From: Nageia nagi
Taxonomy: Eukaryota; Pinophyta
Direction of reading: 5' to 3'
NCBI GenBank assembly: GCA_050084985.1
Contig: JBITNC010000002.1
Location: forward strand, 186,001-250,000
Length of the DNA: 64,000 nucleotides
A model generated the notes under the pieces. That model had not been told where the DNA came from, did no database searches, and saw only the letters and a list, made by a program, of their open reading frames with translations. Shown here in pieces: positions 10,535 through 20,740 of the stretch (position 1 is its first letter; the number at the start of each line of letters is the position of its first letter). The position numbers and the translations under genes are program-made.

Positions 10535-12623
10535 TGTTGAGTAGGTGTGTTTGTCATTGTTGTCAACACGTGGTTTTGGTAAAGACCAGGTTCCGGAGGT
10601 GATCAGGTCAGCAAGGAGAATTGAAAAGCTAGGGTTAGTAAATTAAGTGTTCCGGAATGAAATGATAAAAGCTCAGTTGTGGAAAAAACCAAGTTTCGGA
10701 GAAAGTGAGTAGAGCATTCCAGAAGCATGAAGATGATGTCACGGGAAGAACGATGTTCACATTTTTGAATGAAACCGGGTTCCAGAGATGATGAGGTCAG
10801 CAAGGGGTGAATAAAAGTCTGAATATAAAAGTGCGAAGATAAAAGTCCGGAAATAAAAGTGCGAAGATAAAAGTTCAGAGATAAAAGTGCGAAGATAAAA
10901 GTTCGGAGAGAAAAGTCTGGAGATAAAAGTCCGGAGATAAAAGTTTGGAAATAAAAGTGTGAAGATAAAAGTCCGGAGATAAAAGTCCAGAGATAAGAGT
11001 CCGGAGATAAAAGTCCAGAGGGAAAAGTCCGGAGATAAAAGTCCGGAGATAAAAGTTCGGAAATAAAAGTGTGAAGATAAAAGTCCGGAGATAAAAGTTC
11101 GAAGATAAGAGTTCGGAGATAAAAGTTCAGAGAGAAAAGTTCGGAGATAAAAGTCCGAAGATAAAAGTTCGGAGATAAAAGTCCGGAGAGAAAAGTCTAG
11201 AGATAAAAGTTCGGAGATAAAATTCTGGAAAGAAAAGTCCAAAGATAAAAGTCCAGAGATAAAAGTTCGGAGAGAAAAGTTCAGAGATAAAAGTCCAAAG
11301 ATAAAAGTCTGGAGATAAAAGTTCGAAGATAAAAGTCCAGAGATAAAAGATCGGAGATAAAAGTCTGAAGATAAAAGTCCAGAGATAAAAGTCCAGAGAT
11401 AAAAGTGCGAAGATAAAAGTGCAGAGATAAAAGTGCGGAGATAAAAGTCCAGAGATAAAAGTTCGGAGATAAAAGTCTGGAGAGAAAAGTTCAGAGATAA
11501 AAGTTCAAAGATAAAAGTCCGAAGATAAAAGTTTGGACATCGCAGGAAGCATTTTACTCTACTTCCAGAGTCCAGAGAAGATGATGTTAGCAGTTGGTGT
11601 TGAAAAGTCCGGAAGGCCACACAGATACCTTGGAACTCTCTTCCAGAGTTCGAAGATGATGACATCATGGTGTATACAATAAACATCCGGTAAGCTAGTC
11701 AATTGCTCTAGGCTATAGAAAGAGACTTTGGAACTAAGGCAAGAGAAACCCAGAACTACCATTATGAAGAAGAAAAGAGTCCAGGATTATCAAAAATAAT
11801 TAGATACTATCAAATCTTCAAAATCAGTGAAGAAAGAGCTACACTTGTCTGAACAACTCTATTTGAGCAATAGGAGCGTTCGTCAGTTACAGCAGTTACA
11901 AATAAAGATTTATTTTCAGTTTGTTTTTGATAACGTGTCATGATAGGAACAGATTCCTGGGGGTTTTCTTGATGTGTAACGGCTATAGGAATAGATGTGA
12001 AAAGTATGGATAGGAGATAGTGTAAAAAAAAATGTGCGAGAAGGGAAGTATCAAGAGAAGTGTGGTAAGAGCGTGAAAGAGGAGAGAAGTGTGGAGAGAA
12101 GAGTGGTCGTGGAGGTAATAGGGCAGAAGAGGGGAGTATCAAGAGAACATGAAGTGAGCAAATGAATATGAAGATAGGAGTGTGATTGTTTAAGTGTGTT
12201 ACTTTGGAGCTGTGTGCAGAGATAAAATAGTGAACATCAGAGCTAGACCATTGAGGGTCTTCTAGAACTGTATTCTTTCCTCCTTTTTGAATGTTGTCTC
12301 AAGTGGGTGCTTGAGAGCTGGAGTTGGTGCTCCAAGCAGTAGGTGCTCCTATTTGCAAAGTGGTAGTTGGTGCTACCCTTCACAGTTGGTGCTGTGAATC
12401 TGTAAGCTTTCTTTAATGGCTGGATTTGGATTGGTGTCCAAGCAGTCATTTTCAGGGATGTAGCCAATCTGGTGAACCTTGTTACATCTGGTGTTGTGTG
12501 ATGTATTGGTGTGCTTGCTCAATTTTCTTTAGGTTCTAATCTATCTTTATTTAAGAAGGTTAAATTGATTATTTTTATATACACTGATTCACGCCCCCTC
12601 TCAGTGTCACTCGAAGTCCAATA
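10535..12623 (+). repeat. 5' LTR of the SIRE-like element
   Basis: Starts TGTTGAGTAGGTGTG and ends GAAGTCCAATA, against CCAACA in the 3' copy. It contains a promoter-proximal module with TTCCGGAA and TGATGTCA-like motifs (10590-10800), a 14-bp minisatellite (10811-11538) and a unique part. A GGTGCT-rich block follows (12300-12395), and the LTR ends just before the primer site. Confidence 0.93.
10811..11538 (+). repeat. 14-bp minisatellite in the 5' LTR
   Basis: About 52 copies, judged by length, of a unit close to GATAAAAGTYCRGA run head to tail. Variation is concentrated in the YCRG part and consists largely of transitions. Three units equal 42 bp, so the minus strand shows a long, meaningless 14-residue periodic open frame. 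Confidence 0.95.
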
Positions 12624-12645
12624 ATTGGTATCAGATCTAGGTTCC
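12624..12645 (+). other. Primer binding site (tRNA-iMet type)
   Basis: ATTGGTATCAGATCTAGG follows the LTR. TGGTATCAGA matches the complement of the plant initiator tRNA-Met 3' end, the standard primer of plant copia elements. Confidence 0.9.
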
Positions 12646-12687
12646 TACTTAGGCTATAACATCTAAGGAGATCCTGGTAGTGGCACT

Positions 12688-14640
12688 ATGGCAAGCGGAG
12701 AAGGTTTCTCATCTAACAAAGCACCTCTCTTTGATGGAAACAATTATGCTTTCTGGAAAATTCAAATGAAGACTTATCTCAGTGCATTGGGTTTTGGTAC
12801 TTGGGATGCTGTTAAAAGGGGATACACTCCTCCCCCTACAGGTCCATCAGATGAAGCAGAAAGAAAGGCATTTGAATGTGACACAAAAGCAAGAAATGCT
12901 CTAATGTGTGGTCTAGTGGATAGTGAACTGGTGAAAGTTATGGCATGCAAATCTATAAAAGAAATATGGAATAAGTTGAAGAGCATTCACGAAGGAGATG
13001 ATAAAGTCAAGGAAGCAAAACTCCAAACTTATAGAGCTCAATTCAAAGTTCTAAAGATGAATGAAGATGAAACCATCGAAGCATACATGTTGAGAGTAAA
13101 TGAAATTACTAATGCAATCAGAGGTCTTGGGGAAGAAATTGAAGATCATGTCATCATGAAAAAGGTACTACGATCTCTCACATCTCGCTTTGATTCAAAG
13201 GTGTTTGCTATTGAAGAAGCAAAAAATTTGAAAACTTTTAGCATGGATGAAATGCATGGATCGCTGACTGCTTATGAAATGAGGATCGAAAAAGCAAAGC
13301 ATTTAGAAAAGGAAGCAGCGTTTAAAGCCAACAACAGTACCAAAGCCAAAATAGATTCTGATGATGAAGAACAATCTGATGGAGCAGAAGCAAATTTTGT
13401 TAGAAAGCTAAAAAGGGGAAAAGGTAAATATGAAGGCAAGCTACCATTTAAATGTTTTAACTGTGGTGGTATTGGTCATTTCATTTCAAAATGTCCATAT
13501 AGAAAAATTGATAAAGATGATCAAGAATCATATTTTGAGAAAAACCACAAAATGAAATCTCATGTTCAAAATAGAAAGTCAAATAGACAGAGCTTCATAT
13601 CCAGAAATAAAGGCTCCACTGATGATGATTCCAGTAATGAATCAGAAAAAGAATACAATGAAGCATTGTTTATGGCATTTGAAGAGAAACTGAATGAAGA
13701 TAATCAAAATGCCCAAGAACATAAAAAGGAAGAGATAGATGAAGAAAATGGCTGTGAGATTGAGATTGATCTTGAAGAAGAACTAATAACAGCATTGAAT
13801 GAACTGAATAAAGAAGTAAAGAAAAATAAGAAACTCTCTAAAAGGTTTGATGATGCAAGTAATATTATAGAAACCTTAAAAATAGAAGTGGAAGAATCTA
13901 AGAAGATAAATGAGAGTTTGGAGCAATAGCTTCTTGTGAAAGTTAAAAATTGCAGTAAGCTTGAAGAAGAAATAACTGGACTACGTATGCAACTAGAGGA
14001 AGTCACCAAGAGAATCAGCTCTTTTGAATATCTAGAAGGAAGGTCGACTAAACTCAGTGAAATCATTAACAGTCAAAGAATGTTTTCTGATAAATCTGGT
14101 CTGGGATATGAACAAGGACAATCTTCCAATGACACAAAAAGGGAAAACATAAAAGAAACCAAGAAGAAGGAAGATAGCTCAGGACTAGAGGATGATGGCT
14201 TCACTCAAGTGCATTCTAGAAGAAGACCCTATGCAGGACCAAGAAGTACTCAGCAATATAATAGATACATCCATCCCTTCAATGGATACTGTTTCAAATG
14301 CAATGCATATGGACACAAAATTTCTGAATGTAATATAATATCACTCCAAGAACCTTTGTTACTAGGAATGCATTTGGCCCACTAATGGAGTATCCTGTTG
14401 AGTGTTACAACTATCATGAATATGGACACATTGCCCGATTCTGCAGAAATAATCATGGCATGAGGTTCTTTCCACCGAGACAATTTCCTTCCATAAGATA
14501 GAATAAACAGTTTCAGAGCAGTCATCCATAGGAAGTAGAAAAGAATAATAAAAAACAAGAAGCTGAAATAAAAGTAAAACAAGTCTGGAAAGAAAAGGAG
14601 AAACTCAGAGAGGATAAAGAGTCCTTAATCATTCAAACAA
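12688..14640 (+). pseudogene. gag: SIRE-like gag, with three zinc knuckles and a coiled coil
   Basis: Starts at ATG 12688 (MASGEGFSSNKAPLFDGNNY), 65 bp after the LTR, with FWKIQMKTYL and a UBN2/DUF4219-type capsid core (LGEEIEDHVIMKKVLRSL). A first zinc knuckle CFNCGGIGHFISKC lies at 13453-13494. A long Glu/Lys-rich coiled coil follows. The frame stops at TAG 13927-13929 (probably CAG), then continues in phase as more coiled coil and a second knuckle CFKCNAYGHKISEC at about 14290-14331. A frameshift near 14340-14380 precedes a third knuckle, CYNYHEYGHIARFC, in which the second Cys is Tyr (TAT for TGT). Further TAG stops occur near 14500 and 14530. Confidence 0.9.
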
Positions 14641-14905
14641 CATTAAAAGCTCAAGACAAACCATCACCATGGATATTAGACAGCAGATGCTCAAGTCACA
14701 TGACAGGTGACAAGAAGAAATTTCAAAAACTACAGGAATATGAAGGTGGGTCAGTAAGATTTGGAAATAATGATGGCGCACAGATTATCGGCAAAGGGAT
14801 AGTCAAAATAAATGATGGAAGCATCAGATCTGAAGAGGTATTATTTGTTATGGGACTGAAGCATAATTTGTTGAGCGTCAGTCAAATATGTACAAAGGAC
14901 ATGAT
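14641..14905 (+). pseudogene. pol: Copia aspartic protease domain
   Basis: PWILDSRCSSHMTGDKKKF carries the active-site Asp, but the usual DSG/DTG glycine is Arg (a G-to-A change). GNNDGAQIIGKG and VLFVMGLKHNLLSVSQIC follow, the usual C-terminal blocks of copia proteases. It would cut the Gag-Pol polyprotein. A frameshift near 14880 separates it from the integrase. Confidence 0.88.
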
Positions 14906-16024
14906 GTAATTTTCAAAAAGCATGGCTGTGAGATCTGAAGGGCAAATAGTGGTAGACTTGTAGCAGTTGGTACAAGAACCTGTGACAATTTATACACCTT
15001 ATCAGATATTTCAGAGGGATCATGTCTTCTAGGCAAGGAGAGTGATGATTGGCTATGGCATAAGAGATTGGGACACATCTGTTTTAAAAACTTGATGAAC
15101 ATTTGCTCAAAAAGAGCAGTAAGAGATATGCCTAGTATCAGCACACCAGCAAATGATATTTGTGATTCATGCCAAAAGGGAAAGCAAAATCAGGCAAAGT
15201 TCAAAGTGAAAGAATATCACACAAGCAAACCATTGGAAATCGTACACACCGACCTATGCGGACCAATGAGAACACAAAGCTTCAATGGAGATAAGTATTT
15301 TATTCTATTCATAGATGATTATTCAAGAATGACTTGGGTGCAATTTTTAAAACATAAATCTGAAGCTTTTGAAATGTTCAAAGCATTTAAAAATCAAGTA
15401 GAAAATCAGATAGAGAGGAGAATTAAATGTCTTCGCTCAGACAGAGGAGGTGAGTTCACTTCTGATGAGTTTACTGAGTTTTGCATACAACATAGAATTA
15501 AAAGACAATTCTCTGCAGCTAGAACTCCACAAGAAAATGGAGTAGTTGAAAGAAGAAATAGAGCAGTACAAGAAATGGCTCGAACCATGCTGATAGAAAG
15601 CAAGGTTGCTGATAGATTCTGGAAAGAAGCAGTGCATACTGCAGTGCATATTCAAAATAGATGTATGATGCGACCACATGAGGACAGAACACCATATGAA
15701 TTATGGTTTGGAAGAAGAGCTACAGTGAGGCACTTCAGGATCTTTGGCAGCAAATGCTATATCAAGAGAATAGAAGAAAATTTAGGAAAGTTTGAGGATA
15801 GATCTGATGAAGGTATCTTTCTTGGTTACTCTTCGAAGAGCAAAGCATATAGGTGTTACAATAAAAGGAAAAAAACAATCATTGATAGTGTTGATGTTCG
15901 CGTTGATGAGCAAAGAGATCTTCCTGAGAGAAATGATGATGATGATCTTTCTACCTATCAAGATTCAATTGAAGAAGACAAAAAGAATAAAAACAAATCT
16001 AAGCCTCCTGTACAGCAATCATAA
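14906..16024 (+). pseudogene. pol: Copia GAG-pre-integrase and integrase
   Basis: The zinc-binding pre-integrase region has WLWHKRLGHICFKNL, then CDSCQKGKQ. The catalytic core keeps all three acidic residues: Asp in IVHTDLCGPM, Asp in CLRSDRGGEF and Glu in TPQENGVVERRN. It is open from 15068 to 16024, the longest well-preserved pol domain here, and ends in an acidic C-terminal linker. The terminating TAA follows CAGCAATCA and may be a decayed CAA. It would insert the cDNA into host DNA. Confidence 0.93.
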
Positions 16025-17689
16025 GTAAAGAAACCAAAAGATTCAAATTCACCAAGTAACTCAAATGGTGTTTTAGAAAATGAGTTGGAAGAAGATGAAA
16101 ATTCAAAAACTCCACCAAATAGATGGCACAAGGATCATCCACAAGAGCAAATCATCAGTGAGTTTCATACAGGCATCTAAACTCGCAGAGGGGTTTCAAG
16201 CACCTATTCTCTCCTATCCAAAATAGAGCCTAAAAATGTCTCAGAAGCTAGCCAAGATGAAAGTTGGATGAAAGCAATGGAGGAAGAACTCACTCAAATT
16301 GAAAAGAATGAAACATGGGAACTCGTTCCTAGACCAGCCAACAAAAATGTGATTGGCACAAAGTGGATTTTTCGCAATAAGTTGAATGAAGATGGGATAG
16401 TGGTTCGAAATAAAGCTAGACTTGTTTGCAAGGGATATGCTCAAGTTGAAGGAATTGATTTTGAAGAAACTTTTGCACCTGTGGCCAGATTAGAAGCTAT
16501 TCACATGTTTTTAGCTTTTGCAGTATATAAAAACTTTAAAGTTTATCAAATGGATGTAAAATTAGCCTTTCTAAATGGAAAAATTGAGGAAGAAGTCTAT
16601 ATTGAACAGCCAAATGGTTTCCACTTGGGAGAGAATCCTAATCTGGTATGCAAACTAAAGAAGGCTCTGTATGGTTTAAAACAGGCACCTTGAGCATGGT
16701 ACTCCAGACTTGATACATATCTTCAGCAGTAAGGCTTTAGAAAAGGAATGGTGGATAGCAATTTATACATTAAATCAGAAAAGGAAAATCAGCTAATTGT
16801 TGTTGTCTATGTAGATGATATAATCTTTGGAGGAAGCAAGAATGAGCTATGTAAAAATCTTGCTGACAACATGCAAACAGAATTCGAGATGTCTATGATA
16901 GGTGAGCTTGCATTCTTTCACGGCCTACAAACCAAGTATGTTAAGGAGATGCTGAAGAAGTTTACCATGGAAGACTGTAAACCTGTGAGCACCCCTATGA
17001 TGAAAAGTTGCAAATTAAGCAAGGATGATAAAGCACCAATAGTAGATCAAACACAATACAGGTCAATGATTGGAAGTTTATTATATTTGACAGCTACTAG
17101 ACCGAATATTCTTCAAGCAGTATGTATGGTTGCTCGATTTCAAGCAAATCCCAAAGAAACACATGTTACTGCAGTAAAGAGAATATTCAGATATCTCAAA
17201 GGCACAGTAGAATATGGTTTATGGTATCCTAGAGGAAAGGAATTTACACCTATTTCCTTTTCAGATGTAGACTGGGTAGGATTCGTGGATGATAGGAAGA
17301 GCACCAGTGGAGGAGCATTTTATTTGGGTAATAATCTTGTTGGCTGGCATAGTAAAAAGCAAGACTCAGTATCCCTATCTATAGCAGAAGCAGAGTATAT
17401 AGCAATAACTTCTTGCTGCACATAGATTCTATGGATGAAGCAGATGCTAAAAGATTTTGGTATACAGATTAACGAGCCCATATCAATTCTATGTGATAAC
17501 ACAAGTGCAATCAATATCTCAAAAAATCCTGTTACGCACTCACGAACAAAGCATATAGCAATCAGATATCACTTTCTAAAAGAAAGAGTGGCGCAAGGAG
17601 AAGTACAGTTGGATTTTGTTCCAACCACAGAGCAAGTAGCAGACATCTTTACAAAGCCTTTACCCAAAGACGTCTTCGAATATCTTTGA
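16025..17689 (+). pseudogene. pol: Copia reverse transcriptase and RNase H
   Basis: RT blocks: [68 protein letters not shown] and the catalytic YVDDIIFG near 16810. TGA at 16691-16693 (CGA, Arg) and TAA at 16730-16732 (CAA, Gln) break it. About a dozen residues are missing between FFHGLQ and TKYVKEML, a probable in-frame deletion near 16930. RNase H follows (FSDVDWVGFVDDRKSTSGG, AEAEYIAI), a TAG stop at 17423-17425 (CAG), then the conserved end SRTKHIAIRYHFLKE and ADIFTKPLP. Confidence 0.94.
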
Positions 17690-17952
17690 AACAAGCTAGG
17701 AGTTGTTGTCCTTCCCATGCATTAGCTAGTTCTGGACATCACATTCTCAGGGGGAGTGTTTATTTCTTCCTTCCTATGTTGCTTCTGTGTATCTTGTTTT
17801 TGTATGCATACTACTGATTTCCTGAGAATGTCATGTATGGACTCAGGGGGAGTCTGTAAATGCCCTTTGTTATTATTGATAAAGGAGGAGAGAAAACTCT
17901 TGATGCTAGTGTCTGATCAAGTGGTGTTGCCAACAATTCCAAAGGGGGAGAT
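17690..17952 (+). other. Post-pol spacer with three GGGGGAG blocks
   Basis: GGGGGAG occurs at 17750, 17846 and 17944, spaced 96 and 98 bp. The last is the polypurine tract next to the 3' LTR. The others may be extra plus-strand priming sites or duplicated tract copies. No envelope-like gene is present. Confidence 0.75.
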
Positions 17953-20084
17953 TGTTGAGCAGGTGTGTTTGTCATTGTTGTCAACACGTGGTTTTGGTAA
18001 AGACCAGGTTCTAGAGGTGATCAGGTCAGCAAGGAGAATTGAAAAGCTGGGGTTAGTAAATTAAGCATTTCGGAATGAAATGATAAAAGCTCAGTTGTGG
18101 AAAAAACCAAGTTTCGGAGAAAGTGAGTAGAGCATTCCGGAAGCATGAAGATGATGTCACAGGAAGAACGATGTTCACATTTTTGAATGAAACTAGGTTC
18201 CGGAGATGATGAGGTCAGCAAGGGGTGAATAAAAGTTCGGATATAAAAGTGCGAAGATAAAAGTTCGGAGATAAAAGTGAGAAGATAAAAGTTCGGAGAT
18301 AAAAGTTCGAAAATAAAAGTGCAAAGATAAAAGTCCAGAGATAAAAGTGCGAAGATAAAAGTCTGGAGAGAAAAGTTTGGAGATAAAAGTCCGGAGATAA
18401 AAGTTCGAAAATAAAAGTGCGAAGATAAAAGTTCGGAGATAAAAGTTTGGAGATAAGAGTCCAGAGATAAAAGTACAGAGAGAAAAGTTCGGAGATAAAA
18501 GTTCAGAGATAAAAGTCCAGAAATAAAAGTGCGAAGATAAAAGTTTGGAGATAAAAGTCCAGAGATAAGAGTTCGGAGATAAAAGTTTGGAGAGAAAAGT
18601 TCAGAGATAAAATTCTGAAGATAAAAGTTCGAAGATAAAATTTTGAAGAGAAAAGTTCGGAGATAAAAGTCTGGAGATAAAAGTCCAGAAAGAAAAGTTC
18701 GGAGATAAAAGTCCAGAGATAAAAGTCCAAAGAGAAAAGTTCAGAGATAAAAGTCCAGAGATAAAAGTTTAGAGATAAAAGTTCGAAGATAAAAGTCTGG
18801 AGATAAAAGATCAGAGATAAAAGTTCAGAGATAAAAGTCCAAAGATAAAAGTTCAGAGATAAAAGTGCAGAGATAAAAGTGCGGAGATAAAAGTGTGGAG
18901 ATAAAAGTCCAGAGATAAAAGTTCAGAGATAAAAGGTCGGAGAGAAAAGTTCGGAGATAAAAGTTCGAAGATAAAAGTCCGAAGATAAAAGTTCGAACAT
19001 CGCGAGAAGTGTTTTACTCTACTTTTAGAGTCCAGAGAAGATGACATTAGCAGTTGGTGTTGAAAATTCTGGAAGGCCATGCAGATACCTTGGAACTCTC
19101 TTCTGGAGTCCGAAGATGATGACATCATGGTGTATACAATAAACATCCGGTAAGCTAGTCAATTGCTCTAGGCTATAGAAAGAGACTTCAGAACTAAGGC
19201 AAGAGAAACCCAAAACTACCATTATGAAGAAGAAAAGAGTTTGGGATTATCAAAAATAATCAGATACTATCAAATCTTCGAAATCAATGAAGAAAGAGTT
19301 ACACTTGTCTAAACAACTCTGTTTGAGCAATAGGAGCGTTCGTCAGTTACAGCAGTTACAAATAAAGATTTCTTTTCAGTTTGTTTTTGATAACGTGTCA
19401 TGATAGGAATAGATTCTCGGGGGTTTTCTTGATGTGTAACGGCTGTAGGAACGGATGTGAAAAGTATGGATAGGAGATAGTGTAAAAAAAAAATGTGCAA
19501 GAAGGGAAGTATCAGGAGAAGTGTGGTAAGAGCGTGAAAGAGGAGAGAAGTGTGGAGAGAAGAGTGGTCATGGAGGTAATAGGGCAGAAGAGGGGAGTAT
19601 CAGGAGAATGTGAAGTGAGCAAACAAATATGCAGATAGGAGTGTGATTGTTTAAGTGTGTTACTTTGGAGCTATGTGCAAAGATAAAATAGTGAACATTA
19701 GAGCGAGACCATTGAGGGTCTTCTAGAACTGTATTCTTTCCTCCTTTTTGAATGTTGTCTCAAGTGGGTGCTTGAGAGCTGGAGTTGGTGCTCCAAGCAG
19801 TAGGTGCTGCTATTTGCAAAGTGGTAGTTGGTGCTACCCTTCACAATTGGTGTTGTGAATCTGTAAGCTTTCTTTAATGGCTAGATTTGGATTGGTGTCC
19901 AAGCAGTCATTTTCAGGGATGTAGCCAATCTGGTGAACCTCGTTACATCTGGTGTTGTGTGATGTACTGGTGTGCTTGCTCAATTTTCTCTGGCTTCTAA
20001 TCTATCTTTATTTAAGAAGGTTAAATTGATTATTTTTATATACACTGATTCACCCCCCCTCTTAGTGTCACTCGAAGTCCAACA
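17953..20084 (+). repeat. 3' LTR of the SIRE-like element
   Basis: Begins TGTTGAGCAGGTGTG and ends GAAGTCCAACA. It is collinear with the 5' LTR throughout. Visible differences are mostly transitions plus copy-number change in the minisatellite. Confidence 0.93.
18229..18998 (+). repeat. 14-bp minisatellite in the 3' LTR
   Basis: The same GATAAAAGTYCRGA array as in the 5' LTR, about 55 units by length. Copy number and the order of variant units differ from the 5' array, so the two arrays have changed since insertion. Confidence 0.95.
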
Positions 20085-20089
20085 CTTTG

Positions 20090-20261
20090 TAAGGTAAGTA
20101 TACAAATCACAGTTCTTGATTGGTATTGTTGTCCTAATTCTAGAGTGTCTATCTTCTTCATCTATTTTTTGTGTGGTCTAAATTACTATCTATAGCTTGA
20201 AACAAGTATCTTGGGTTTAATAATTATTTATTTATTTGCATTCTCAAAATATTTATAAATA
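20090..20261 (+). repeat. 3' LTR of the Ty3/PMD element, second part
   Basis: Continues the 5' LTR homology (AAGGTAAGTATACAAATCAC, ending near TTTATAAATA) to 20261 and is followed by the GGTAT target duplication. With 9898-10534 it makes 809 bp. Confidence 0.9.
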
Positions 20262-20740
20262 GGTATTTCCCCATTATACATAGGTTGCAGAGAATGTATA
20301 GGTAAGTGATATTATTATACAATTAGCTTTGCTATATTTTTTTATTTCAACATTATTAGACATGATTGAAGTGAGTTTCTTTCTTCTTATAGCTCTATTA
20401 AGTTTATAGAGAATATGAGGTGGCATTCCTAGCATAAGAGTTGAGATGGAAATATGTGACATCCATTCAAATATTTGGTATAAAAAAATATAGATTCTAT
20501 GTGGTTGAATTTTGCTAATGATCCATGTAATATATGACTTGAAATGTTAATTGATGGGTTTAACCTTTTTGCCAACTTTAGTTCTCATTACAATTGTTGG
20601 CCCATTATGTTAGTCCCTTACAACCTTCCATCATGTATGTTGATGAAGAGGAACTATTCAAGTATTTATCCTTTCATGATTATTGCATCTCCCTCTCCAT
20701 CTCTTCACTCTACAATTGTATATGATTCCTAAAAAGTAGT
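20262..20740 (+). pseudogene. CACTA TNP2-type transposase, continuation
   Basis: Coding resumes at the exact codon interrupted at 3062: YFPIIHRLQRMYR, matching the TNP2 block that follows KVLRY. After an AT-rich degraded stretch it goes on with MRWHS, LNFANDPCNI, then MLIDGFNLFANFSSHYNCWP and IMLVPYNLPSCMLMKRN at 20544-20732, core TNP2 motifs. The homology fades at about 20740. Catalytic residues further downstream are absent. Confidence 0.88.

Larger units (their letters stand above)
10535..20084 (+). mobile_element. SIRE/Maximus-like Ty1/copia LTR retrotransposon
   Basis: A structurally complete 9.55-kb element with TG...CA ends and perfect CTTTG duplications (10530-10534 and 20085-20089). 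It has LTRs of 2089 and 2132 bp and a tRNA-iMet-type primer site. Order of coding is gag, protease, integrase, reverse transcriptase, RNase H, and a polypurine tract AAAGGGGGAGAT sits at 17941. Long LTRs, a coiled-coil-extended gag and repeated GGGGGAG blocks after pol suggest the SIRE/Maximus lineage; this is inference. Stops and frameshifts disable every gene. Confidence 0.93.
3063..20261 (+). mobile_element. Non-autonomous Ty3-type LTR element with antisense PMD gene (interrupted)
   Basis: Two 809-bp LTRs flank a 6.0-kb interior: 3063-3871, and 9898-10534 joined to 20090-20261. The outer 5-bp duplication GGTAT is perfect (3058-3062 and 20262-20266). The interior holds a gag-like frame on + (4679-6000) and a PMD-type frame on - (8335-6590). 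No protease, reverse transcriptase or integrase was recognised, so it must have depended on another element. It inserted into the CACTA transposase and later received the copia element in its 3' LTR. Without the nested copy and its duplicated target, length is about 7.64 kb. Confidence 0.88.

Noticed and set aside
10757-11686. A 309-codon minus-strand open frame with a 14-residue periodic protein
   Set aside because: It is the 14-bp LTR minisatellite read in a phase without stops (3 x 14 bp gives 14 residues). Similar shorter frames occur in the 3' LTR (18503-18730).
13704-14066. Minus-strand 120-codon frame
   Set aside because: Complement of the gag coiled coil; Ser/Leu-rich composition is an artefact.
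17690-17952. Envelope-like gene after pol in the SIRE-like element
   Set aside because: Only about 260 bp separate RNase H from the 3' LTR and no transmembrane protein frame is present.
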